A DNA stretch of 37,369 nt from DAIPHL01 sp036771375. GTDB lineage: Bacteria; Synergistota; Synergistia; Synergistales; Synergistaceae. How positions within the stretch are numbered: the first letter of the stretch is position 1; each line of letters begins with the position of its first letter. The stretch spans positions 1 to 37,369 of the forward strand of contig DAIPHL010000005.1 in NCBI GenBank assembly GCA_036771375.1, given 5' to 3'. Below are positions 26,189-32,547 of this stretch, in pieces. Both the position numbers and the translations under genes were made by a program. The notes below the pieces were generated by a model. That model was not told the origin of the DNA. It searched no databases and saw only the letters and a program-made list of their open reading frames with translations.

Positions 26189-26506
26189 CCATATTGGAGG
26201 TTTCTCATGCATGATAAAACAGCAAACAAACTCTTTAGCAACATTGTTTGGTAAAGAAACAAACAACAACCGGGAGAACGAAAACACCGGTGAAATTCAG
26301 TAGTTATTTGCAAAAATAACAAAACGAGACATTCGTTTGTAGTACGTCTGCCCAACTGACTCTTTTGGCACATTTCCATCTCTGCCCAACAATCAATAAT
26401 ACGATTATGCCCTGTACCATTGCATGGCACGATGCCAAGACATCTATAATTCCATTTATTGTGATAAAAACCTAAAATTCTATGTAAAAACATCTAATAT
26501 ACCGTA

Positions 26507-26535
26507 TTGACTCAATTAAAAGATGCCTATATAAT
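26507..26535 (+). promoter_or_regulatory. Sigma-70 promoter for the TPP enzyme operon
   Basis: TTGACT (26507-26512), a 17-base spacer and a perfect TATAAT (26530-26535). The expected start of transcription is at about 26542, the first base of the shared motif. Confidence 0.78.
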
Positions 26536-26541
26536 ACAACC

Positions 26542-26554
26542 ATTATTGATGAGT
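26542..26554. promoter_or_regulatory. Candidate operator, copy B (ATTATTGATGAGT)
   Basis: Exact 13-base match to copy A at 25028-25040. It occupies about +1 to +13 of the TPP enzyme promoter, mirrored relative to copy A because the two promoters run in opposite directions on the map. Confidence 0.5.
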
Positions 26555-26713
26555 GAGTTTTGAACGGTTTAAAAAGGCAAGTCTTGCCGTGTTTAATCAA
26601 TCGATTTCGTGTGGCAAAAGAATTTTTCAGCCCGGTCACTACAATCGATAATTGTTGTTTTGTAATAAAAATCAAATGACCTTCAGTTGGTTATAAAGAG
26701 GGGGCGTAACTCT

Positions 26714-28423
26714 ATGAAATGTGGAAGAATTTTGTTGGAGATGTTAAAAAAATATGAGGTTAAACATGTATTTGGCCTTCCCGGCGAGACGACTCTCCAC
26801 TGGTATGAGGAATGGAAAAAGTTCCCTGATATAGAACATGTGATGGTGCGCGATGAGCGTAACGCCGTTTTTATGGCAGATGGATATGCAAAGGTAAGCG
26901 GCAAACCCGGTATATGCGAGGGGCCCAGTGTCGGAGCACCACACATGTTACCTGGAATAGTCGAAGCTTTCAGTTCATGCGTTCCGATAATCGTTATCAC
27001 AAGCGATATACCGCTGAACGGAGAAAAACATAACATGCTTACAGGGGCAGACCAAACATCCATGTTTAAACCCTTCGTAAAGGAAACACTGACCGTTTAT
27101 AAGGCCACGGATATCCCGTTTATCATAAGACGCGCTTTCCGTTTGGCGACGAGTGGCAAGCCAGGCCCCGTCCATATCAGGCTTCCACAGGATGTCCTCG
27201 CGGAGGATGTGGAAGTTAGCGATCTTTTCGCACAGCTTGAATTTGCATCTGTCCCCGGTAAACGAAGTTGTGCCGCAGATGCCGACATCAGAAAAACAAT
27301 CGAAATATTGCAAGAAGCACGGCGGGGCGTGATGATTTGTGGACAAGGGGCATTGTCGGCACTTGCTTGGGATGAGGTAAAATCTGTCGCAGAAAAATTT
27401 GAGCTCGCTGTTCTCTCGACAATAAATGCAAAAGGGATCATCGCCGAGACCCATCCGCTTTCCGGCGGCGTGTGTGGAGCACGTGGTGCAAATAGTTTTT
27501 CAAATGGTCTTGTACTCAACGCCGATGCGATTTTCTTTGTTGGCTCAAGCACCGATTCCGCTGGGACTGCTGGATGGAAGATACCAGCAAAGAATTCAAA
27601 CATTCCGGTAATCCAACTCAACGTGAGCGAGGCGGAGCTGGGCAACAACTACAATTCTAACGTACTACTGCTCGGCGATGCCAAAGTAACGCTGGCAAAG
27701 CTTTTGGAATACAGCGCAGATTACGAGAAAGGTTCTGGAGAATATACGATTGCAATCGCTGAAGGACGCGCAAAATATGAAAAAATGACGGAGGAAGGTC
27801 TGGCAAACTCTACAGCATCCCCGTGCGATCCTTTGTATGCAATGGGGCAACTTGGTAAAGCGATGCCAGAAGATTCAATACTCGTTGTTGATCCCGGAAT
27901 CGCCGCAGTCTACCCCGCCGGTTTCATCAAGATGAGAAAGGCAGGGAGATACTTTGTCTGCAATTTCGCGCAGGGATCTCTTGGATACGCGACGGCGGCC
28001 GCAATTGGTGCCGCAAAGGCATCACCTCAGAGTACGATCGTCCATGTCACCGGTGACGGCAGCTTTGGCTTCTGTGCAGGTGAATATGAGACGTTGGTCA
28101 GGACTGGTGCCAATGTAAAGGTGATTCTTGTGAACAATCATAGCTTCGGCTGGATACGTGTATCGAATTCCATGGTTTTTAATAACCCACCATTTGCCAC
28201 AGAATTTGCCGATATCGACTACGTTACCATTATGAAAGGCTTCGGGCTCCCCTCTGCACGTGTGGAAGAGGCGAGATTCCTTCCCGAGGCATTTAAAGAT
28301 CTCTTTGCGGTAGAAGGACCGGCATTCCTCGAAATTCCTTTTGCTCCGGAAGACAAGTGTGTACCACCTGTACCAAACTGGGCGGAAAAAGCGCGCAAAG
28401 CAGGGTTCCGAAATTATTATTGA
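26714..28423 (+). CDS. Thiamine-diphosphate-dependent enzyme, acetolactate synthase/decarboxylase superfamily
   Basis: A 569-residue three-domain TPP enzyme. The N-terminal Pyr domain has VFGLPGE and the catalytic Glu48 in VRDERNAVFMADGYA, then a LTGADQTSMFKPF segment with the Gln seen in acetolactate synthases. A central FAD/nucleotide-type domain spans about residues 190-340. The C-terminal domain has the diphosphate/Mg motif GDGSFGF at 447 and paired Asn about 27 residues later (VILVNNHSFGW). The superfamily joins or decarboxylates 2-oxo acids. No IlvN-type small subunit is nearby and the context is catabolic, so branched-chain synthesis is unlikely. The ATG at 26714 has GAGGGGG upstream. 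The exact reaction is unknown. Confidence 0.85.
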   Translation: MKCGRILLEMLKKYEVKHVFGLPGETTLHWYEEWKKFPDIEHVMVRDERNAVFMADGYAKVSGKPGICEGPSVGAPHMLPGIVEAFSSCVPIIVITSDIPLNGEKHNMLTGADQTSMFKPFVKETLTVYKATDIPFIIRRAFRLATSGKPGPVHIRLPQDVLAEDVEVSDLFAQLEFASVPGKRSCAADADIRKTIEILQEARRGVMICGQGALSALAWDEVKSVAEKFELAVLSTINAKGIIAETHPLSGGVCGARGANSFSNGLVLNADAIFFVGSSTDSAGTAGWKIPAKNSNIPVIQLNVSEAELGNNYNSNVLLLGDAKVTLAKLLEYSADYEKGSGEYTIAIAEGRAKYEKMTEEGLANSTASPCDPLYAMGQLGKAMPEDSILVVDPGIAAVYPAGFIKMRKAGRYFVCNFAQGSLGYATAAAIGAAKASPQSTIVHVTGDGSFGFCAGEYETLVRTGANVKVILVNNHSFGWIRVSNSMVFNNPPFATEFADIDYVTIMKGFGLPSARVEEARFLPEAFKDLFAVEGPAFLEIPFAPEDKCVPPVPNWAEKARKAGFRNYY

Positions 28424-28511
28424 CAAGAGGTGAGAAAGCTATCAGAAAAGCGCTCAAATCGTTACGTAGTTCTTACAGGCTAGACACTGAAGCTCCTAAA
28501 GGAGGATTGTC

Positions 28512-28919
28512 ATGGCGAAATTACACATTTGTTCGTTAACAAAGGATCAGGATGTAATGGAGGGCCTCCATGACTATATGAAAGGCAGAAATTGGAAGGA
28601 AGGTGGCTGTATTTTAGCAGGGATAGGTTCCATATATGACGTTACGCTTGGAAACCCTGGATCTTATGACCTGAAAGTACTTCATAAGAAAAAGATAGAA
28701 GCTCCCTGTGAGGTGGTTTCTTTCATTGGTGAGATCACATGTAAGGACAAGGCTTCAAAGGATCTACCTCAGGCGATTTTTGATGCCGCTAAATCTGATT
28801 ACATCATCCATATACACATGAGCTGTTCTCACGGAGAAAATGCAATCGTGAACGGAGGAAGTCTGAGAGAAGCCAAGGTATTGCGCGCTTTGAGCGTATT
28901 CATTTTTGAACACGAATAG
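28512..28919 (+). CDS. PPC/DUF296-domain protein
   Basis: A 135-residue single-domain protein of the PPC (plant and prokaryote conserved, DUF296) family. LAGIGSIYDVTLGNP, CEVVSFIGEITC and the HIHMSC...GGSLREAKVLRALSVFIFE order, with the conserved His pair and Gly-Gly-Ser-Leu, define it. Bacterial members are trimers of unclear function. Plant versions are fused to AT-hooks and bind A+T-rich DNA. AAAGGAGG is 8 bases before the ATG. It lies 88 bases after the TPP enzyme and is followed by an intrinsic terminator, so it probably shares the TPP enzyme transcript. A binding role for a metal or a small ligand is as likely as DNA binding. Confidence 0.8.
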   Translation: MAKLHICSLTKDQDVMEGLHDYMKGRNWKEGGCILAGIGSIYDVTLGNPGSYDLKVLHKKKIEAPCEVVSFIGEITCKDKASKDLPQAIFDAAKSDYIIHIHMSCSHGENAIVNGGSLREAKVLRALSVFIFEHE

Positions 28920-28926
28920 GTTTCTA

Positions 28927-28955
28927 GGAGTGAAGGAATTAATTCACTCCCTTTT
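28927..28955 (+). terminator. Terminator after the PPC-domain gene
   Basis: GGAGTGAA/TTCACTCC stem (28927-28934 and 28943-28950), 8-base loop, followed by CTTTTC. It lies 7 bases past the stop. As no separate promoter is visible before the permease gene, it may be a partial terminator that lowers permease expression. Confidence 0.65.
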
Positions 28956-29019
28956 CATATCACAGGAGATGTTCAACCGTAACTCATAATTTGCGTATCT
29001 CTATCTGGAGGTGAAAAAT

Positions 29020-30372
29020 ATGATTACTGTTGTTGTACCGATATCACTGTTGATATTCCTATTGTTGTTCAAAAAGCTTCCTCTCATAAAGGGTAATGTC
29101 ATGTACTGTCTCATGATCGGAGGCCTAGTGGCCTTGCTGATGGGGAAAGTGTTCAATCCCGTAGATTGGATAAAAGCTTGGATCCTGGGACTTGATAAAC
29201 TTGCATGGATCATTGCCCTGGGACTTTTCGGAAGTATTTACGCGGAAACGCAGACAGAACTGAAAACCCTTGATTCAGTGCTTACTCTTCTAAGAAGCCT
29301 CTTCGGCAAGTCTCCAAAGGGAATCGTAATCGCCACCATCATCGCACTTGGTATTGCAGGTTCATTACTTGGCGATGCTATTGCAAGCGCGACAGTTATA
29401 GGTATCCTTGTCATCAAGGTTCTTGATGATCTCAATATCGAGGGAGAGGGAATAGCGGCAATAATTACCGCAGGAGCAATGCTTGGCTCTATCATGCCGC
29501 CAATAACCCAAGCAATTTTTCTCTCATCGTCATTGGTGGGTATAGAAATCAACATACCATGCAACTATACCTATATCACGATAAGCATAGGTATTATACT
29601 TACTTGCTTATATCTTTGCTATCGTTTCGTAAAAATTAAACATCTTCCCGAAAACCTCATCCCCCAAGGAACCATCAGTGAGATAATGGAAGGAAAATGG
29701 CTATCCTTTATCCCTCTTGTTTGTCTTATCATCATGGTTATTGCCAATACAATATGGAAGTTTAATATTGTCAATATCCTGATCGGGCCTGTGATCAAGT
29801 GGCTCGGCGGCATCACTATCATAAAGGGAATCGCAAACTATATCGTTACTTTCCTAATCACCGCAACAATTATATCATTCGGATATAAATCGGTGAGGCA
29901 GAACGGTATCAGGATAATCGGAAACGGTATAAAAAATGCGGTTCCCGGCCTTAAGGTTTTCCTTGGCTCGTCGCTTCTGCTCGGTGCGTTCTATTCTGCC
30001 GGACAAATCCAAGCTGTAAACGCTTTTGCCAGCGGTCTTTCACCTAATGCACTTAAACTGGGTGGTGCTGTGGCAGTAATCATAGTCGGTACTTTGACCG
30101 GCTCTCAGTCTACCGCACAAAATACAATTTTCTCATGGTTAGCTCCTGCGCTTGTCAATATTGGAGTTGATCCGGCCAAAGTAGCTGTAATGGGTGCTCA
30201 TGTAGCTTCGGGAGCACAGGGTTTCCCTCCATGTAGCATTACGGCGCTTGTCGTTTGTGCGCTTGTCGGAGGCATACTGAAGAAAAAGGTGAATCCTATC
30301 GGAACGATGATAGGCTATTTCCCACTCAGTATGTATATGGTCCTTGTCGGAATACTGTTCCTGTACATTTGA
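29020..30372 (+). CDS. DctM-like (IT superfamily) single-polypeptide permease
   Basis: A 450-residue, very hydrophobic protein with about 12 membrane segments. The first half has SLLGDAIASATVIGILVIK and GAMLGSIMPPITQ, and the second half has GTLTGSQSTAQNT and GAHVASGAQGFPPC. Such paired small-residue hairpins with a Pro-Pro are typical of the ion transporter superfamily (TRAP DctM, GntP, CitMHS). Length and motifs come closest to a TRAP large subunit, but no DctQ small subunit or periplasmic binding protein is encoded here. It may work alone as a cation-coupled carboxylate importer. GGAGGTG is 6 bases before the ATG at 29020; a GTG three codons upstream is less likely. Substrate unknown. Confidence 0.78.
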   Translation: MITVVVPISLLIFLLLFKKLPLIKGNVMYCLMIGGLVALLMGKVFNPVDWIKAWILGLDKLAWIIALGLFGSIYAETQTELKTLDSVLTLLRSLFGKSPKGIVIATIIALGIAGSLLGDAIASATVIGILVIKVLDDLNIEGEGIAAIITAGAMLGSIMPPITQAIFLSSSLVGIEINIPCNYTYITISIGIILTCLYLCYRFVKIKHLPENLIPQGTISEIMEGKWLSFIPLVCLIIMVIANTIWKFNIVNILIGPVIKWLGGITIIKGIANYIVTFLITATIISFGYKSVRQNGIRIIGNGIKNAVPGLKVFLGSSLLLGAFYSAGQIQAVNAFASGLSPNALKLGGAVAVIIVGTLTGSQSTAQNTIFSWLAPALVNIGVDPAKVAVMGAHVASGAQGFPPCSITALVVCALVGGILKKKVNPIGTMIGYFPLSMYMVLVGILFLYI

Positions 30373-30404
30373 CAATTCCGGCGCCCTTTATCACTCCTTG
30401 ATCA

Positions 30405-30443
30405 AAAAAGGCATCGGTCAGATACAGAGACTGGTGCCTTTTT
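30405..30443. terminator. Bidirectional terminator after the permease
   Basis: A 15-bp stem (30405-30419 with 30429-30443, two G-T wobbles) flanked by A5 on the left arm and T5 on the right arm. This is a classical rho-independent terminator that can work in both directions, about 33 bases past the permease stop. Confidence 0.85.
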
Positions 30444-30713
30444 GCGATAATCGACGCGAATCAAATCTCTCTGACTTGTTGCTATTTAAACCTCTTTCCC
30501 CATACTATGGCTATCAGGAACGAGGTCAACAAACATAAAGTCCGGTCAATCAAAACAGACAGACGGTATCTTTCTCGGAGCATCAAGATCATCGAGATTA
30601 CGAATACATCCGATTGACAGATGGAAGAACGAGTTTTTATCATTTCGGCAGATACCGACACAGCCAACGCTGCGGCGCAAAAAGGACGATGACGAAAGGA
30701 GTGTGCCGGGCAG
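30444..30713. other. Intergenic region before the MBL-fold gene
   Basis: About 270 bases with no supportable gene. The sequence returns to higher G+C towards the right. It contains the MBL gene promoter (30614-30643) and AAAGGAG just before the MBL start. Confidence 0.55.
30614..30643 (+). promoter_or_regulatory. Promoter for the MBL-fold gene
   Basis: TTGACA (30614-30619), an 18-base spacer and TATCAT (30638-30643), about 65 bases before the start codon. Confidence 0.5.
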
Positions 30714-30714
30714 C

Positions 30715-31539
30715 ATGATCATCAGCGTTTTAACGGAAAACACCGCGAAAAACGAACATTACAAGTGCGAACACGGCCTTTGCCTGCACATCGCGACAGA
30801 AAAACACAAAATTCTTTTTGATACGGGTGCAACGGCCCTGTTTACGGAGAACGCCGCGACAATGGACATCGACCTGTCCAAAGTGGACGCGGCGATCCTC
30901 TCTCATGGACACCTGGACCACGGAGGGGGGCTCAAGACCTTTTTCCAAATCAACGCGAAAGCGAACATATACGTTCAGAAAAGGGCTTTCGGTGCGTTCT
31001 ATCTGAACGAATCCGACGGGGGGAAAATATACGTGGGGCTGGACAGCGATCTGCTTTCGAACGATCGATTCGTCCTGTTGGATGGCGACTTCACCCTCGA
31101 CGAAGGGCTCCAAATATTTTCCAACGTGATAGGCGACAAAAGCAGTCCGTCGGAAAACATTCATCTGCTTGAAAAGGTCGGAGACGAATTTCGTCCGGAC
31201 GAATTCGCGCACGAGCAGAACCTCGTGGTTCGAGAAAACGGAAAAACGCTGCTCGTCGCGGGATGCGCCCACAGGGGCATCGTGAACATCACGGAGCATT
31301 TCCGCAAACAACACGGGAGCTTCCCGGATTTTGTCGTCGGCGGCTTTCATCTGTACAACCGAAAAGCGGACAAGGGCGAAGATCCCGCGATCATAGACGC
31401 GATCAGCGAATCTCTTCTCGCCACCGGCTCGAAGTTCTATACCTGCCACTGCACGGGACTCTCACCCTATAAGCGTTTGAAATCCAACATGGGAGAGAAG
31501 ATCGACTATCTTTCAAGTGGAACGCAAAGGGAGCTCTGA
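30715..31539 (+). CDS. MBL-fold metal-dependent hydrolase (dihydropterin-phosphate synthase-like subgroup)
   Basis: A 274-residue metallo-beta-lactamase-fold protein. LFDTGATALFTENA and SHGHLDHGGGL give the first metal site (HxHxDH). The other ligands are in VAGCAHRGIVNI, VVGGFHLYN and FYTCHCTG. The GCAHRGIVN and GGFHL pattern is that of the subgroup annotated as 7,8-dihydropterin-6-yl-methyl-4-(beta-D-ribofuranosyl)aminobenzene 5'-phosphate synthase, a name that rests on a methanogen enzyme and is often uncertain in bacteria. The ATG at 30715 has AAAGGAG 13 bases upstream; a GTG at 30703 is possible. The gene is complete, and its stop lies directly against the broken end of a convergent flavoprotein gene. 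Confidence 0.85.
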   Translation: MIISVLTENTAKNEHYKCEHGLCLHIATEKHKILFDTGATALFTENAATMDIDLSKVDAAILSHGHLDHGGGLKTFFQINAKANIYVQKRAFGAFYLNESDGGKIYVGLDSDLLSNDRFVLLDGDFTLDEGLQIFSNVIGDKSSPSENIHLLEKVGDEFRPDEFAHEQNLVVRENGKTLLVAGCAHRGIVNITEHFRKQHGSFPDFVVGGFHLYNRKADKGEDPAIIDAISESLLATGSKFYTCHCTGLSPYKRLKSNMGEKIDYLSSGTQREL

Positions 31540-31750
31540 ACGAAAACGCGGTGCCGCCCCCCATGGCGATCATCTCCTCCGCCGCCGTATAGCGACCGTT
31601 GTTACGGTAAATACCGCCGACCAGACCGGTACCGAGCAACATGTCGGTTCGTTCGAGCAGCGTGACATCCGCCCCCGCTTTCGAGGCTCCAAGTGCCGCG
31701 GCACATCCGCCCCATCCGCCACCAACCACCACGATCCTCACCTTTTTCAT
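31540..31750 (-). pseudogene. Truncated FAD-dependent oxidoreductase, N-terminal fragment
   Basis: The first about 66 codons match the start of a large flavoprotein: MKKVRIVVVGGGWGGCAAAL is a Rossmann FAD loop, then DVTLLERTDMLLGTGLVGGI and TAAEEMIAMGGG, the usual continuation in about 450-residue FAD_oxidored proteins. The homology stops at about 31550. From there the open frame simply continues as antisense of the MBL gene for about 47 codons and ends at 31403. GGAGGAGT still lies 7 bases before the ATG, so the 5' end is intact and the break is a deletion or recombination join beside the MBL stop. The product cannot be a functional enzyme. Confidence 0.8.
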
Positions 31751-31997
31751 GTCATACTCCTCCGTCTGTCGTCAAAGTTGCGATCCACAGAATTTTCAAG
31801 TACAAACAACAAGCATGCCTTCGTCAGCAAACAAAATGGACAAGGAGATCTCGTCCTGAAACCGGGTTACGACAAATGAGCACGTCAGTGATCGAAAAAC
31901 AAAGCGAAAAGGGGGAACAAACCGAAAAACCACTTTGCGAAACAGCCTCCCCCACCAAGCATGTCTTAAGACAATTTCCTTTTGGATAACGGGAGCG

Positions 31998-32033
31998 ATC
32001 ATTATTATCATCATTAATGATGATAATAATGAT
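31998..32033. repeat. 36-bp perfect palindrome, candidate iron-regulator operator
   Basis: Positions 31998-32015 and 32016-32033 are exact reverse complements with no spacer. The sequence is built of ATTATT/AATAAT and ATGAT/ATCAT units, and the right arm contains AATGATGATAATAATGAT, close to the GATAAT/AATGAT hexamers that make Fur boxes. It lies about 95 bases before the -35 of the feo promoter. Fur is the best guess because the genes it faces import iron; the distance is a little long for simple repression. It could also form a cruciform or a transcript hairpin. Confidence 0.6.
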
Positions 32034-32127
32034 TTTCTTCGATGTTGTCAATTGCATTTCGATGAGCGCATCCCGTTCGATCTTACGTCTGAGCGGAGAA
32101 TCCGCTTTTCTCATTTGTGATATCTTG

Positions 32128-32156
32128 TTGACAAAAAAAGTTTCATGGACTAGACT
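32128..32156 (+). promoter_or_regulatory. Promoter of the feoAB operon
   Basis: TTGACA (32128-32133), a 17-base spacer and TAGACT (32151-32156). Expected transcription start is near 32163. Confidence 0.6.
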
Positions 32157-32319
32157 TTCGCTTGCAGGGTGTCCTGAACCGCTTTTCTTTACTCGGGCAT
32201 TTGTGGACATTTTCCTGAAGGGTCGTGCAAACGGAATAAAGTTAAAAAGCATTAACATTTGGCACTCTCTCCTCTCTCCCTTTGGAGGGCGACGAAAAAA
32301 TTGACCGGGGGGATGTTTT

Positions 32320-32547
32320 ATGACATTAGCTGAACTGGAGCCGGGGATGTCCGGAGTGGTCAAGAGGGTTTTCGCGAAGGGTTTGCTTGCCCAAAGATTG
32401 ATTGATATGGGATTGTATCCGGGCATCACGGTCAACGTCATTCGAAGAGCCCCCCTGGGGGACCCGGTTGAGATAGAGGCCGAAGGAACCTTCATAAGCC
32501 TCCGACGTGAGGAAGCCGATTTCGTGGAGGTATTTCATCAGATATGA
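32320..32547 (+). CDS. feoA: FeoA, ferrous iron transport accessory protein
   Basis: A 75-residue SH3-like protein, normal FeoA length. LAELEPGMSGVVKRV starts the domain, and AQRLIDMGLYPGITVNVIRRAPLGDPVEIE is the signature region (read in parts: RLIDMGLYPG and APLGDPVEI). FeoA is a cytoplasmic partner that helps FeoB import Fe2+. A GGGGGG run lies about 8 bases before the ATG. Its stop overlaps the feoB start (ATGA), so the two are made together. Confidence 0.95.
   Translation: MTLAELEPGMSGVVKRVFAKGLLAQRLIDMGLYPGITVNVIRRAPLGDPVEIEAEGTFISLRREEADFVEVFHQI

Larger units (their letters stand above)
26189..26713. other. Leader region of the TPP enzyme operon
   Basis: About 525 A+T-rich bases without a credible gene. 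It holds a strong promoter (26507-26535), the second exact copy of the shared motif (26542-26554), a degenerate inverted copy at 26388-26400 (10 of 13 bases) and a small perfect inverted repeat TGGCACGATGCCA (26425-26437). The transcript would have a leader of about 170 bases. Confidence 0.6.
31751..32319. other. Control region upstream of feoA
   Basis: About 570 bases without a supportable gene; open frames on either strand are interrupted or run through the palindrome. Its main contents are a 36-bp perfect palindrome (31998-32033), a promoter (32128-32156) and a leader of about 155 bases before feoA. Confidence 0.6.

Noticed and set aside
28357..28539. 60-codon + strand frame between the TPP enzyme and PPC gene
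   Set aside because: It mostly overlaps the end of the TPP enzyme gene in another frame and lacks a start signal.
31824..32495. 223-codon minus-strand frame across the feo control region
   Set aside because: It runs through the palindrome, giving a poly-Ile/Asn stretch, and antisense to feoA. There is no ribosome-binding site.
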